DNA of 64,000 nt from Methylobacillus arboreus (GCF_020532725.1 NZ_JAJAVC010000006.1:1-64000); one strand, 5' to 3'; shown: positions 47,085-57,460, counted from the stretch's first letter. Numbers and translations: made by a program. Notes: generated by a model from the sequence alone, not told the origin.

Positions 47085-47732
47085 TCAATACTTCTTAGTC
47101 AATGTCAACGCAATACCATCGCGTTTCATCTCCACGCGATTGAGCGCACTCATTCCTAGCAGCACTACCGCAGGCGAGCCGCCTTCCATGATCAGTCCAT
47201 CCACCTGGGTCAACACCAGTCCATTCAGCCGCACGTTATTGATAACCACCTTGTAGGCATTGGCAACGCCATTGGCTGTTTGTACCGAAACCGGCGTACC
47301 TCGCTTGTAATCAATCTTGGCATAACGCGCATCGCCGCTGTTCATGACAATCGCAGATGCGCCGGTATCCACCAGGAAACGCAGGGAAGCCCCATTGATA
47401 TGACCATCGATAAAATGATGGCCGGTGGAATCCGCATATAAGGTGACGCTGCTGCCACCAGCTACCGCATCCTTGCTGGGCAAGGCAATCGCCTGGCCCA
47501 TGCCGAGTTCGCGCTTGACGCCATCCACCTCGATCACTGCTTTGTCACTACTCGCAGCAATCAGGCGTATGCCCTCAGGGCTGATTTCCCCTGCCGACAA
47601 CGTACGTGGCTTGCCACCGTTGATAGCCATAATGGCCTTGCCTTGGAACAGGCCGACAATATTCACCTGGGTTTCTGCCCACACCGTCATCGGTAAGAGC
47701 CATAGAAACACCAGCATCCATGCCCGCATCAT
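47085..47732 (-). CDS. Retropepsin-like aspartic protease, exported
   Basis: A 215-residue protein with a signal peptide (residues 1-19, ending VWA). The C-terminal half is a clan AA retroviral-type aspartic protease domain with the active site D122-T-G-A-S and the flap-like region VQTANG; the downstream hydrophobic-Gly motif is VVLLGMSAL. One Asp per chain means it acts as a dimer. The N-terminal ~90 residues are family-specific. Start overlaps the MFS gene's stop (ATGA) and has a strong AGGAGAG site. Target proteins unknown. Confidence 0.88.
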   Translation of the reverse strand: MMRAWMLVFLWLLPMTVWAETQVNIVGLFQGKAIMAINGGKPRTLSAGEISPEGIRLIAASSDKAVIEVDGVKRELGMGQAIALPSKDAVAGGSSVTLYADSTGHHFIDGHINGASLRFLVDTGASAIVMNSGDARYAKIDYKRGTPVSVQTANGVANAYKVVINNVRLNGLVLTQVDGLIMEGGSPAVVLLGMSALNRVEMKRDGIALTLTKKY

Positions 47733-48895
47733 TCTGTCTCTCCTTGATCTTCCCGCATCATGAACATGAAAAAGATAAAGCCGAGCATAGCGCAGAGCGC
47801 GGACGCGGTAAATGTCCAGCTTGGGCCTATGCTGTCCCAGGCAAACCCGCTGATGACTGCGCCAAGCGTGCCGCCGACCCCATAGGAGATGCTGGTGTAA
47901 AGGCCCTGCCCCTTGGATTGGTGCTTGCCCCTGAAGTAGCGATGCGTCAAGGCCACTGCGGCCGCGTGATAAGAACCGAAGGTAGCGGCATGCAGCGTCT
48001 GGGCCAATACGATCAGCCACCAGACATCCACTGCCCAGCCAATCACGAAAAAGCGTACAAATGCAAGAAACAGGCTGGTCAGCATAATGCGGCGCAAGCC
48101 AAAAAGGGCAAATAGCCTGGGCATGTAGAGGAACACCATAATCTCGCACATCACGCCCAGCCCCCACAGCCAGCCGACAATGCCTTTGCTGTAACCGTGG
48201 TCCACCAGATAGATCGAGTAGAAAGTGTAATAGACGCCATGTGCGGCGGACATGGCAAAACAGGCAGCCATCAGCGCAATGACCTCGCGCCTGCGCAATA
48301 TTGCCCACCAGGAACCATCGCTATCGTGATGCTGCAACGCCACCAGCGGATCCGCCAGGCGCCATGACAAGCCCCAGACGGCAGCCAGCAGGATCAGGAT
48401 CACCCACAGCAACGCCATCATGCCCAGGTATTGCACGGCATACCCCAGCCCAACGACCGCGACAACAAATCCTATAGAGCCCCAGAGCCGGATATGCCCA
48501 TAACGGTCCAGCCTGTCTCCAAGATGGCCTAGGGTAACCGCCTCGATCAACGGCAAGGAAGCGCTCCAGAAAAAACTCAAGGTCAGCATGATGGCAAACA
48601 GCCAGTAAAAACTATTGCCGAAAAACACGCCGACATAGGCCAGCAAGCTGGCTCCCGCCAAGAATTGGATAATGGGGACACGATGCCCGCGATGGTCTGC
48701 CACCCAACCCCACAGGCTGGGTGAGAAACTGCGGGCAATCTGGAAAAGCGACATCAGGATGGCGATCTGGAAGGCGCTGAACGCCAGGGACTTTAGATAC
48801 AACGTCCAGAACGGGGTAAAAGCGCCGACAAAGCCAAAATAGGCAAAGTAAAAGCCGGACAAGCGCCAATAAGGCAAGGGAGCATGCACTTTCAT
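47729..48895 (-). CDS. Major facilitator superfamily transporter (HcaT/nucleoside symporter-like)
   Basis: A 388-residue permease with about twelve predicted helices. The opening WRLSGFYFAYFGFVGAFTPFWTLYLKSLAFS and the loop motif GWVADHRGHRVP are typical of the 3-phenylpropionate (HcaT)/LacY-NupG-like family. Substrate cannot be assigned; in betaproteobacteria such genes occur beside aroC without any aromatic catabolism. It lies 72 bases after aroC and its stop overlaps the protease start. Confidence 0.87.
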   Translation of the reverse strand: MKVHAPLPYWRLSGFYFAYFGFVGAFTPFWTLYLKSLAFSAFQIAILMSLFQIARSFSPSLWGWVADHRGHRVPIIQFLAGASLLAYVGVFFGNSFYWLFAIMLTLSFFWSASLPLIEAVTLGHLGDRLDRYGHIRLWGSIGFVVAVVGLGYAVQYLGMMALLWVILILLAAVWGLSWRLADPLVALQHHDSDGSWWAILRRREVIALMAACFAMSAAHGVYYTFYSIYLVDHGYSKGIVGWLWGLGVMCEIMVFLYMPRLFALFGLRRIMLTSLFLAFVRFFVIGWAVDVWWLIVLAQTLHAATFGSYHAAAVALTHRYFRGKHQSKGQGLYTSISYGVGGTLGAVISGFAWDSIGPSWTFTASALCAMLGFIFFMFMMREDQGETE

Positions 48896-48967
48896 GCTGG
48901 CTTAGTACAAATGGGCAGCTTGATCATCGTGGATACACTTGCCCGCCTGCATGATGGTGAAGGCTCT

Positions 48968-50053
48968 TCAGAGCTTGACGGTATCCACCGAGACGTCAGC
49001 GTTCTGGGCACGATGGCGCAAGGCATGGTCCATCAGTACCAGCGCCATCATGGCCTCCACGATCGGTGTCGCACGCACGCCAACGCATGGGTCATGACGG
49101 CCTGTGGTCTGCATTTCCAGCGCCGCGCCCTGCTTGTCGATGGAGTGGCGCAATTGCGGAATGCTGGAAGTCGGCTTGAACGCCACATGCGCGACAATGT
49201 CCTGCCCGCTGGAAATGCCACCGAGTATGCCGCCGGCATGGTTGCTGGCAAAACCCTGTGGCGTCAACTCATCGCCGTGCACAGAACCACGCTGCGCCAC
49301 ACTGGCGAAACCATCTCCGATTTCCACACCCTTGGCCGCGTTGATACCCATCATGGCATGGGCGATATCGGCATCCAGCCGGTCGTAGACCGGCTCGCCC
49401 CAGCCTACCGGCACACCTTCCGCCACCACAGTGATCCTGGCGCCGACCGAATCCCGTTCGTTGCGGATTTTATCGAGATAAGCCTCCAACTCAGGAACAA
49501 TGCGCTCGTCAGGGGCAAAGAAAGCATTCTGGCTAACATGATCCCAGGAGCTGAATGGGATCCGGATTTCCCCCAGCTGGCTCATATAGCCGCGGATAGT
49601 GACACCATAACGCTGCTTGAGCCATTTCCTGGCAATCGCGCCAGCGGCCACACGGACCGCTGTTTCACGCGCACTTGAGCGGCCACCGCCACGATAGTCG
49701 CGAATGCCATACTTCTGCCAATAGGTGTAATCGGCATGTCCAGGGCGGAAAGTCTCAGCAATCTTGCCGTAATCCTGGCTACGCTGGTCTTGGTTGCGGA
49801 TCAGCAGGCCGATTGGCGTGCCCGTGGTCTTGCCCTCGAACACGCCGGAGAGTATCTCCACGGTATCTGGTTCCTTGCGCTGGGTCACATGCCGCGAGGT
49901 GCCAGGCTTGCGCCGGTCCAGCTCTTGCTGGATATCTTCGACCGAAAGCTCCAGCCCAGGCGGACAGCCATCGATCACGCCGCCTATCGCAGGGCCGTGC
50001 GACTCTCCAAATGAGGTAAGGGTGAACAAGGTGCCTATGGTATTGCCGGACAT
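48968..50053 (-). CDS. aroC: Chorismate synthase AroC
   Basis: Last step of the shikimate pathway, removing phosphate from EPSP with reduced FMN. 361 residues from [20 protein letters not shown]; an upstream in-frame ATG would add 18 residues unlike the family. Signatures [30 protein letters not shown] and the C-terminal [13 protein letters not shown] (catalytic region) are complete. Confidence 0.97.
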   Translation of the reverse strand: MSGNTIGTLFTLTSFGESHGPAIGGVIDGCPPGLELSVEDIQQELDRRKPGTSRHVTQRKEPDTVEILSGVFEGKTTGTPIGLLIRNQDQRSQDYGKIAETFRPGHADYTYWQKYGIRDYRGGGRSSARETAVRVAAGAIARKWLKQRYGVTIRGYMSQLGEIRIPFSSWDHVSQNAFFAPDERIVPELEAYLDKIRNERDSVGARITVVAEGVPVGWGEPVYDRLDADIAHAMMGINAAKGVEIGDGFASVAQRGSVHGDELTPQGFASNHAGGILGGISSGQDIVAHVAFKPTSSIPQLRHSIDKQGAALEMQTTGRHDPCVGVRATPIVEAMMALVLMDHALRHRAQNADVSVDTVKL

Positions 50054-50112
50054 GGATATCTTCGCGGTATAGATGGACAAGGTCGGGAGTTTAACATATC
50101 CCGACACATGAT

Positions 50113-50652
50113 TTAGCTAGCTGGGAGGCGCTTCCACTCGCCCGGCGCGATGCCTTCAATCGTGTGCTGTCCCACGGCATAGCGAATCAGGCGCAGGGTA
50201 GGAAAACCCACCTTGGCCGTCATCCTGCGTACCTGACGGTTCTTGCCCTCGCTGATGATCACTTCCAGCCAGGTAGTCGGGATGGCCTTGCGCTCACGAA
50301 TGGGCGGATTGCGTGGCCATAGCCCGACAGGCTCATCAATCCGTCGCACACGGGCAGGCTTGGTGACAAAATCGCCCAAATCCACACCATGGCGCAAGGG
50401 TTCCAGCATTTCCTCCGTAGGATCGCCCTCCACCTGCACCCAATAGGTTTTGAATTCTTTATGTTTTGGATGCGATATGCGGTGTTGCAGCCTGCCATCA
50501 TCGGTTAAAATAAGCAGACCTTCACTGTCAGTATCAAGCCGCCCGGCGGCATAAACCCCAGGCACGGCAACATAATCCTTCAATGTCTTGTGCTTTTCAT
50601 GCGGACTGAACTGGCAAATTACACCATAAGGCTTATTGAATAGAATCAGCAT
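50113..50652 (-). CDS. rluE: 23S rRNA pseudouridine synthase RluE-like
   Basis: A 179-residue RsuA/RluB/E/F-type pseudouridine synthase without the N-terminal S4 domain. The catalytic Asp is in [44 protein letters not shown] and [11 protein letters not shown] complete the fold. RluE modifies U2457 of 23S rRNA in E. coli. The start is ATG at [10 protein letters not shown]; a TTG five codons earlier is in frame. Divergent from icd with a 59-base gap. Confidence 0.92.
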   Translation of the reverse strand: MLILFNKPYGVICQFSPHEKHKTLKDYVAVPGVYAAGRLDTDSEGLLILTDDGRLQHRISHPKHKEFKTYWVQVEGDPTEEMLEPLRHGVDLGDFVTKPARVRRIDEPVGLWPRNPPIRERKAIPTTWLEVIISEGKNRQVRRMTAKVGFPTLRLIRYAVGQHTIEGIAPGEWKRLPAS

Positions 50653-50711
50653 CTTGGTCTCTTGCAACGATTACGCCTGTTTTCTCTAGCGTTTGAATAG
50701 GATAGTTCTGA

Positions 50712-51950
50712 ATGTCTACAAAAATTAAAGTACCAGCCAACGGCGCGAAAATCACCGTCAACGCCGACAACACGCTCAATGTCCCCGATCAGCCGATTAT
50801 CCCATTTATCGAGGGAGACGGCATTGGCGTGGACATCACCCCGCCCATGCGCCATGTGGTGGATAGTGCTGTCGCCAAGGCGTATAGCGGTCAGCGCGCC
50901 ATTTCATGGATGGAAGTTTATGCAGGCGAAAAAGCCGTCAAGACCTACGGTGACAATACCTGGCTGCCTGATGAAACATTGAAAGCAGTCAAGGATTACG
51001 TCATCTCGATCAAGGGCCCACTGACTACCCCTGTTGGCGGCGGTATCCGCTCACTCAACGTCACCCTGCGCCAGGAGCTTGATCTTTATGTCTGCCTGCG
51101 CCCTATCCAATATTTCCAGGGAGTTCCCAGCCCGGTCAAGCACCCTGAAAAAACCGATATGGTCATTTTCCGCGAGAATACCGAAGACATCTATGCCGGT
51201 ATCGAATGGGCGGCTGGCACCGATGAAGTGAAGAAAGTAGTGGATTTCCTCAGCGACATGGGCGTGCGCAAGAAAATCCGCTTTCCCGAAGCTTCCGCAA
51301 TCGGCATCAAGCCGGTTTCTATTGACGGCAGCAAACGCCTGGTGCGCAAGGCAATCCAGTACGCGATCGACAACAACCGCAAGTCCGTGACGATTGCCCA
51401 CAAGGGCAACATCATGAAATTCACCGAAGGTGGTTTCAAGAACTGGGGCTATGAAGTTGCCAAGGAAGAATTCGGCGCGGTCGAGATCGATGGCGGGCCG
51501 TGGTGCAAACTGCCCAACGGCCTTATCATCAAGGACTGTATCGCCGATGCATTCCTGCAGGAAATCCTGCTGCATCCAGCAGATTATGATGTAGTGGCTA
51601 CCCTCAACCTCAATGGCGATTATATTTCTGACGCGCTTGCAGCCCAGGTTGGCGGTATCGGCATCGCCCCTGGCGCCAATATCTCGGATACCGTTGCCAT
51701 GTTTGAAGCCACTCACGGCACTGCACCAAAAATTGCCGGCAAGGATATTGCCAATCCTAGCTCGTTGATTCTGTCAGCGGAAATGATGTTGCGTCACCTG
51801 GGATGGACAGAAGCCGCGGACCTGGTGCTTAAAGGCGTAGCCAAGGCAATTCAGGCAAAACGCGTGACCCATGACTTCTCATCGCAAATGGAAGGCGCCA
51901 CGCAAGTGGGCAGTGCAGAGTTTGGAGCAGAAATCGTCAAGCATATGTAA
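50712..51950 (+). CDS. icd: Isocitrate dehydrogenase (NADP)
   Basis: Decarboxylates isocitrate to 2-oxoglutarate with NADP. 412 residues, E. coli type. [15 protein letters not shown] opens the domain; the substrate-binding Ser region is [26 protein letters not shown] discrimination resembles the KxxxY/R type in the C-terminal third. In obligate methylotrophs the TCA cycle is incomplete, so its role would be glutamate supply (inference). A bidirectional terminator follows. Confidence 0.96.
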   Translation: MSTKIKVPANGAKITVNADNTLNVPDQPIIPFIEGDGIGVDITPPMRHVVDSAVAKAYSGQRAISWMEVYAGEKAVKTYGDNTWLPDETLKAVKDYVISIKGPLTTPVGGGIRSLNVTLRQELDLYVCLRPIQYFQGVPSPVKHPEKTDMVIFRENTEDIYAGIEWAAGTDEVKKVVDFLSDMGVRKKIRFPEASAIGIKPVSIDGSKRLVRKAIQYAIDNNRKSVTIAHKGNIMKFTEGGFKNWGYEVAKEEFGAVEIDGGPWCKLPNGLIIKDCIADAFLQEILLHPADYDVVATLNLNGDYISDALAAQVGGIGIAPGANISDTVAMFEATHGTAPKIAGKDIANPSSLILSAEMMLRHLGWTEAADLVLKGVAKAIQAKRVTHDFSSQMEGATQVGSAEFGAEIVKHM

Positions 51951-51980
51951 TGTGCTTGAGCTCGATCGCAAGCACAAATA

Positions 51981-52008
51981 AAAAAGGCCGGATTTCTCCG
52001 GCCTTTTT
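51981..52008. terminator. Bidirectional terminator between icd and cspA
   Basis: AAAAAGGCCGGA-TTTC-TCCGGCCTTTTT: perfect 12-bp stem with tetraloop, A/T runs on both sides, between convergent icd and cspA. Confidence 0.95.
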
Positions 52009-52042
52009 ATGTTGAAGACTATGTAGTCATCAGCGAGTCAAG

Positions 52043-52246
52043 CTAAGCTTTCTGGATATTAGAAGCTTGCTTGCCCTTGGGGCCTTCGGTAACATCGAAT
52101 GATACGCGTTGACCTTCCTTCAGACTTTTGTAGCCAGCTTCTACAATTGCGGAGAAGTGTGCGAACAAATCGTCGCCACCATCGTCCGGGGTAATGAAAC
52201 CAAAACCTTTGGAATCATTGAACCACTTTACGGTACCTGTTGCCAT
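52043..52246 (-). CDS. cspA: Cold-shock protein CspA family
   Basis: A 67-residue single cold-shock domain that binds single-stranded RNA/DNA and melts RNA structure. RNP1 (KGFGFITP, residues 13-20) and RNP2 (DLFAHFSAI) are both intact. Codon use is strongly biased, fitting high expression. A leader of roughly 110 bases with a hairpin at its predicted 5' end precedes it, as in cold-regulated csp mRNAs. Confidence 0.96.
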   Translation of the reverse strand: MATGTVKWFNDSKGFGFITPDDGGDDLFAHFSAIVEAGYKSLKEGQRVSFDVTEGPKGKQASNIQKA

Positions 52247-52365
52247 TTCATACTTCCTTGCTTAAAACATTTGAAGGGGAGGCGACCCCAAAAGTTTGTA
52301 CTTCAAGAATTAAAGTCGGTAGTTGCCGGCTACAATTGCACTCGAATTCCAAACGCCTGTATGCG

Positions 52366-52394
52366 TTTTTACGTGGGTTATTTGAATAAGTCAA
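52366..52394 (-). promoter_or_regulatory. cspA: Predicted cspA promoter and structured leader
   Basis: On the minus strand TTGACT and TAAAAA are separated by 17 bases. The transcript would begin near 52359 and open with a hairpin, AAACGC/GCGTTT. The remaining bases 52395-52548 lead into pilB and show no clear promoter. Confidence 0.5.
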
Positions 52395-52548
52395 GCGCTT
52401 TTAGATGATAATTGTTATTTTTCTCTTCTCCGCAGCGCCCTATCGGGACAGACAGCGCAAATATCCTCAATGCTTTACAAATAAAATGCCAGCATGCATT
52501 ATCACTGCGACTATCGCTTTAATCAGGAAAGAGTTGGCTTGAGGATCA

Positions 52549-54267
52549 ATGGCTGCTGTCACTTCACCTAACAAGATGGGCGGACTTGCTCGCGTATTAA
52601 TCCATCAAAAACTGTTGAGCGAGGATGAGGCTGCCACCATTCAATCCACGGCCAATAGCAAGCAAACCTCATTTATCAACCAGCTTCTGCAAACACGCAG
52701 GCTGACTGCGCTGCAAATTGCCCAGGCATCCTCCCAAGCTTTTGGCTTTCCCCTGCTTGACCTCGAAGCTGTAAACCGGGACTTTCTGCCCAGCAAGGGC
52801 ATCAGCCCGCAGCTCATGCAGAGCTACCGCGCCATCACGCTGTATAACCGCGGCAACAATATGTTCGTCGCGCTATCGGACCCGACCAATCTGCATGCGC
52901 TTGATGAAGTCCAGTTCCAGACCGGCAAGACGCTGGTCCCTGTCATTGTCGAAGACGACAAGCTGGGCAAATGGATAGACAAACTGGTGGAAGCCAGCGA
53001 CACTACCATGCAGTCCCTCGTCAGCGAAGACGACTTTGGGCTGGAGGCAGAAAACGATGAGAAGGACAACGAGCCGGAACAATCGATAGAAATCGAGGAT
53101 GCGCCCGTTGTCAAATATATCCATAAAATCCTGCTTGATGCCATCAATATGGGCGCATCTGACCTGCACTTTGAACCTTATGAGAAGTTCTACCGCATCC
53201 GCTACCGGGTTGACGGCATCCTGCGCGAGATCGCCCAGCCTCCGCTTGCGATCAAGGAAAAATTGGCTTCGCGTATCAAGGTGATTTCCAACCTCGACAT
53301 CTCGGAAAAGCGTGTACCGCAGGACGGGCGCATGAAACTGGTGCTTTCCAAGACCCGCAGTATTGATTTCCGCGTCAGCACCCTGCCATTGATCAATGGC
53401 GAAAAAATCGTGATGCGTATCCTGGACCCGAGCAGTGCCAAACTTGGCATTGACGCATTGGGATACGAGCCGGAACAGAAAGAGGCCCTGCTCAATGCGG
53501 TCACCCGGCCTTATGGCCTGGTGCTGGTCACCGGGCCGACAGGCTCCGGTAAAACAGTTTCGCTCTACACCTGCCTCAATATTCTCAACGAACCCGGCGT
53601 CAATATATCCACCGCCGAAGACCCGGCTGAAATTCCGCTGGCCGGTATCAACCAGGTCAACGTCAATGACAAGCAGGGCCTGACATTTGCAGCAGCCCTC
53701 AAATCTTTCCTGCGCCAGGATCCCGACATTATCATGATCGGCGAAATCCGCGACCTGGAAACCGCGGATATGGCGATCAAGGCGGCATCCACCGGACATA
53801 TGGTCCTCTCCACCTTGCACACCAATGATGCGCCCTCGACATTGACCCGTCTCGTCAATATGGGCGTGGCACCATTCAATATTGCCTCGGCCGTGTCGTT
53901 AATAACAGCACAACGTCTGGCGCGCAAACTCTGTCCACATTGCAAGGTGCCCGCCGATATTCCGCGTGAAGCCCTGCTGAGTGTTGGCTACACCGCGGAG
54001 GAACTGGACGGCAGTTGGCAACCGTATGCCGCCAATACAGAAGGCTGTGAATATTGCAACCTGGGCTACAAGGGACGTGTGGGGATTTATCAGGTCATGC
54101 CGGTATCCGATGAGATGAGCCGCATCATCATGAAAAATGGCACTTCGCACGATATTGCAGACCAGGCACGCAAGGAAGGTGTCAGGGATTTACGGCAATC
54201 CGGCCTGCTCAAGGTCAGACAAGGCCTGACTTCGCTGGAAGAAATCGAAGCTGTCACCAACGAATAG
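52549..54267 (+). CDS. pilB: Type IV pilus extension ATPase PilB
   Basis: A 572-residue hexameric ATPase that drives pilus assembly. The N-terminal ~150 residues are a MshEN/T2SSE-N domain. Walker A GPTGSGKTVS starts at residue 329; GEIRDLETADMA and STLHTNDAPS are the Asp and His boxes; CPHC plus CEYC bind zinc. Followed by pilC at 16 bases. pilD and coaE, often next, are missing, as pilC is followed by convergent dsbC. Confidence 0.96.
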   Translation: MAAVTSPNKMGGLARVLIHQKLLSEDEAATIQSTANSKQTSFINQLLQTRRLTALQIAQASSQAFGFPLLDLEAVNRDFLPSKGISPQLMQSYRAITLYNRGNNMFVALSDPTNLHALDEVQFQTGKTLVPVIVEDDKLGKWIDKLVEASDTTMQSLVSEDDFGLEAENDEKDNEPEQSIEIEDAPVVKYIHKILLDAINMGASDLHFEPYEKFYRIRYRVDGILREIAQPPLAIKEKLASRIKVISNLDISEKRVPQDGRMKLVLSKTRSIDFRVSTLPLINGEKIVMRILDPSSAKLGIDALGYEPEQKEALLNAVTRPYGLVLVTGPTGSGKTVSLYTCLNILNEPGVNISTAEDPAEIPLAGINQVNVNDKQGLTFAAALKSFLRQDPDIIMIGEIRDLETADMAIKAASTGHMVLSTLHTNDAPSTLTRLVNMGVAPFNIASAVSLITAQRLARKLCPHCKVPADIPREALLSVGYTAEELDGSWQPYAANTEGCEYCNLGYKGRVGIYQVMPVSDEMSRIIMKNGTSHDIADQARKEGVRDLRQSGLLKVRQGLTSLEEIEAVTNE

Positions 54268-54283
54268 AACGAAATAGGGAATC

Positions 54284-55492
54284 ATGGCTGCCAAGGAAAC
54301 CAAGGAAGTCACGTACGCCTGGGAGGGTACGGACAAAAAAGGCAAGCGCGTCAAAGGGGAGATGAAAGCCAGTGGGGAGGCATTCGTCAAGGCCACCCTG
54401 CGCCGCCAGGGCATCAATGTCGTCAAGGTCAGCAAGCAACGCTTCAAGAGCGGCGGCAAAATCTCTGACAAGGACGTCACCCTGTTCACCCGCCAGCTTG
54501 CCACCATGATGAAGGCCGGCGTGCCACTGTTGCAGGCATTCGATATTGTCGGCAAGGGCCATAGCAATGCCGCCGTCAGCAAGCTACTCGGCGACATTAA
54601 GGCCGATGTGGAAACCGGCAGCAGCCTGAGCCAGGCCTTCCGAAAATATCCGCTGTATTTCGACAACCTGTTCTGCAACCTCGTGGGTGCAGGCGAACAG
54701 GCAGGTATCCTCGACTCCCTGCTGGACCGGCTCGCCAGCTACAAGGAAAAGATTCTCGCCATCAAGGGCAAGATCAAGTCGGCCTTGTTCTATCCGATTT
54801 CCATCATCGTGGTAGCCTTTGTCATCACTGCCGTCATCATGATCTTCGTGATTCCGGCCTTCAAGGAGCTGTTCAGCAGTTTTGGCGCAGACCTGCCTGC
54901 ACCAACCGTCATGGTGATGGCGATTTCCGACTTTTTTGTCGAATACTGGTGGGCAATCTTCGGCTCCATCGGCGGCGGCCTCTGGTTCTTTTTCTATACC
55001 TGGAAGCGCTCGGAAAAAATGCAGTCCACCATGGACAGGCTTTTGCTCAAGCTGCCCATCTTCGGCGAAGTCATCCGCAAGGCAACGATTGCACGTTTCT
55101 CACGCACATTGTCCACCATGTTTGCTGCCGGTGTGCCTCTGGTCGAAGCCTTGGATTCCGTTGCCGGCGCTTCCGGCAACCGCGTTTATTACGATGCCAC
55201 CAAGAAGGTGCAAAGCGAGATCAGCACAGGCGCCAGCCTGACCGTGGCGATGCAGAACACAGAGGTATTCCCCAACATGGTGTTGCAGATGGTCGCGATT
55301 GGAGAGGAATCCGGTGCGTTGGACTCCATGCTCAGCAAGGTTGCGGATTTTTACGAGGCTGAAGTGGATGATGCGGTAGAAGGCCTTTCCAGCCTGATGG
55401 AACCTATCATCATGGTCGTGCTTGGCGTCCTGATCGGCGGCCTGGTCATTGCCATGTACCTGCCAATATTCAAGATGGGACAAGTGGTATAG
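54284..55492 (+). CDS. pilC: Type IV pilus inner-membrane platform protein PilC
   Basis: A 402-residue GspF-type platform protein that links PilB/PilT to the pilin. Two homologous cytoplasmic domains (about 75-195 and 275-395) each precede membrane helices; three transmembrane segments lie near 180-200, 225-245 and 375-395. The repeated FTRQLATMMKAGVPLLQA / FSRTLSTMFAAGVPLVEA motifs are diagnostic. Likely co-transcribed with pilB. Confidence 0.96.
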   Translation: MAAKETKEVTYAWEGTDKKGKRVKGEMKASGEAFVKATLRRQGINVVKVSKQRFKSGGKISDKDVTLFTRQLATMMKAGVPLLQAFDIVGKGHSNAAVSKLLGDIKADVETGSSLSQAFRKYPLYFDNLFCNLVGAGEQAGILDSLLDRLASYKEKILAIKGKIKSALFYPISIIVVAFVITAVIMIFVIPAFKELFSSFGADLPAPTVMVMAISDFFVEYWWAIFGSIGGGLWFFFYTWKRSEKMQSTMDRLLLKLPIFGEVIRKATIARFSRTLSTMFAAGVPLVEALDSVAGASGNRVYYDATKKVQSEISTGASLTVAMQNTEVFPNMVLQMVAIGEESGALDSMLSKVADFYEAEVDDAVEGLSSLMEPIIMVVLGVLIGGLVIAMYLPIFKMGQVV

Positions 55493-55500
55493 AAAACTTA

Positions 55501-55523
55501 GTAGGGGACGGAACGTCCCCTAC
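55501..55523. terminator. Hairpin between pilC and dsbC
   Basis: GTAGGGGACG-GAA-CGTCCCCTAC is a perfect 10-bp stem with a triloop between convergent genes. Toward dsbC's downstream side it is followed by TAAGTTTT; no T-run on the other side. Confidence 0.6.
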
Positions 55524-55537
55524 CTAACAATCACTGC

Positions 55538-56263
55538 TTACTTCTTGGTAGTGCCAGCAGTCGTCATTGCCTTCTCAATATCCTTGGCCGGATAAGCACC
55601 CAGCATACGTTTGCCATCGGCAAAGATCAAAGTAGGCGTACTGGTGACATTCAGCTTGCGGCCCAGTTCAGCCAGTTTCTCAATTGGTGTATCACAAGTT
55701 CCCTGTGCCTTGGGCAACTGGCCATTGAATATCCAGTCATTCCATGCCTTGGCACGGTCGGGCGCACACCAAATCGCGCGAGACTTGTTGGCGGCATCAG
55801 GATGCAACTGCTCCAGCGGGAACAGGAAGGTATAAATGGTCACATCATTGATATTGGCCAGCTCCTTTTGCTCCAGGCGCTTGCAATAAGGGCAATCCGG
55901 ATCGGAAAACACCACGAGCTTGCGGCTGCCGTTTCCCTTGACCACCTTGATGGCCTGATCCAGGGGCAATGACGCAAAATCTACCTTGGTCAGTTCATCC
56001 ATGCGCTCACCAGTAATGTCGCGCTTGGTCTTGGGCTCCACTAACCGACCTTCAGCGATCAGGAAGCTGAACTTTTCATCGGTATAAATAATCTGCCCAT
56101 CCAGGAACACCTCGTACAATCCGGCATAAGGGGTCTTGACGACGCTATCGATCTTGACCTTGGGATAGGTCGCTTCAATCGCTTTCTTCACCGCAACCTC
56201 ATCAGCCCAGGCGTTTGCCACCAGCAGGGAGGCCGCGAATATTGCAATCCACTTCTTAGACAT
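55538..56263 (-). CDS. dsbC: Thiol:disulfide isomerase DsbC
   Basis: Periplasmic protein that reshuffles wrong disulfides. 241 residues: signal peptide 1-20 (AWA), an N-terminal dimerisation domain, a linker helix and a thioredoxin-like domain with C124-P-Y-C127. The second cysteine pair (AIWCAPD, GTCDTP) is also kept, as in E. coli DsbC. The start is at MSKKWIAIF; longer in-frame extensions upstream run into the preceding gene. Last gene of the minus-strand ubi run. Confidence 0.95.
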   Translation of the reverse strand: MSKKWIAIFAASLLVANAWADEVAVKKAIEATYPKVKIDSVVKTPYAGLYEVFLDGQIIYTDEKFSFLIAEGRLVEPKTKRDITGERMDELTKVDFASLPLDQAIKVVKGNGSRKLVVFSDPDCPYCKRLEQKELANINDVTIYTFLFPLEQLHPDAANKSRAIWCAPDRAKAWNDWIFNGQLPKAQGTCDTPIEKLAELGRKLNVTSTPTLIFADGKRMLGAYPAKDIEKAMTTAGTTKK

Positions 56264-56283
56264 AAGTATGCTTCTTTCCAGAT

Positions 56284-57456
56284 TCAAATAATGGCTTGCT
56301 GTATCAATTTTTTCTTCAACGCCGACATGCGGTTCAACTGCTGCATGCCTTGATTGCGCAACATCCTGGACCAAGGTGCAGGATGCGCATACAAACTGCT
56401 GAGTCCATGTGTCAACAAACACATGGACATCATATCCGCTTTGCGGGCACGCTCATAACGGCGCAACACAAGCAACTCTCCCGGCTTGCGCCTGGATTGC
56501 GGCTCGCCAATAGCCTCCACCAGCGCCTGCACATCGCGAAAACCCAGGTTCACGCCCTGCCCGGCCAACGGATGCACCTGGTGGGCGGCATCCCCAACCA
56601 GCGCCAAGCCTGGTTGAATCAAGCTATCCGGCACCTGCATCGCCAACGGGAATGCCTGGGCCGGCGTCACCAATTTCAAACGTCCCAGGCGACTCTGCCC
56701 GGCAGCCGCCACCTGTTGCGCAAGCGTCTCTGCATCAAGCGCCAATAATGCCTGTGCCCTGGCATTATCCACTGACCAGACCATGGAAATATGCTGCTGT
56801 GGCAATGGCAGCCAGGCCAGCACATCATCGCCATGAAACCATTGGCAAGCCTGAGACAAGTGCGAATGCTCACAAGCAAAGTTAGCGACCACTCCCATCT
56901 GGGCGTAATCATGGCGCTTTACCGTAATATCCGTCTGCGTCCGCAGCCAGGAAGACGCACCATCTGCACCGACCAGCAAGGATGCGGAATAATACTCGCC
57001 ATCTGCAGTCTGCAATGCATATCCATCCGCATACTTGACCACTTGCTCAATGGTCAACTCACCAACCACCGATATATCCAGGGTCTCAAGCCTAGCCAGC
57101 AAAGCGTGTTGCAAACGGTTGCCCTCGACAATCAGGCTCAGGCTGGCAAGGTTCGCCGCATAAGCATCAAGTTCCAGCACAGCGCCCTGGTCACCCCAGA
57201 TCCGCATACCTTCGACCGCACAGATACGGCTGGCATCCAGTTCATCCCAGATACCCAGTTTCTCCAGCCATGCAGCATTGCCAGGACTGATGGCATAGAT
57301 ACGGCTATCCCAACCGGAATCCAGCACCACGCCTATTTTTCCATGCTCAAGCAATGCGACACGATAGCCTTGTAGCCTGAGCGCAATCGCCGCGGCGACT
57401 CCCACCAAGCCTGCACCCAGCACAATGATGTCAAATTCATGTTTCAAATTTGCCAT
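56284..57456 (-). CDS. UbiH/UbiF/VisC-family FAD hydroxylase
   Basis: A 390-residue flavoprotein monooxygenase of ubiquinone synthesis. The FAD dinucleotide fold is at residues 10-40 (VLGAGLVGVAAAIAL), and the second FAD motif GDAAHQVHPLAGQGVNLG is complete. It is less like UbiH than the next gene upstream, so it probably hydroxylates another ring position (the UbiF, UbiI, UbiL or UbiM role); family-level phylogeny is needed to say which. The start codon lies only 5 bases from the 268-bp inverted-repeat element, and no good Shine-Dalgarno is visible, so the element may influence its expression. Confidence 0.9.
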   Translation of the reverse strand: MANLKHEFDIIVLGAGLVGVAAAIALRLQGYRVALLEHGKIGVVLDSGWDSRIYAISPGNAAWLEKLGIWDELDASRICAVEGMRIWGDQGAVLELDAYAANLASLSLIVEGNRLQHALLARLETLDISVVGELTIEQVVKYADGYALQTADGEYYSASLLVGADGASSWLRTQTDITVKRHDYAQMGVVANFACEHSHLSQACQWFHGDDVLAWLPLPQQHISMVWSVDNARAQALLALDAETLAQQVAAAGQSRLGRLKLVTPAQAFPLAMQVPDSLIQPGLALVGDAAHQVHPLAGQGVNLGFRDVQALVEAIGEPQSRRKPGELLVLRRYERARKADMMSMCLLTHGLSSLYAHPAPWSRMLRNQGMQQLNRMSALKKKLIQQAII

Positions 57457-57460
57457 GGCC

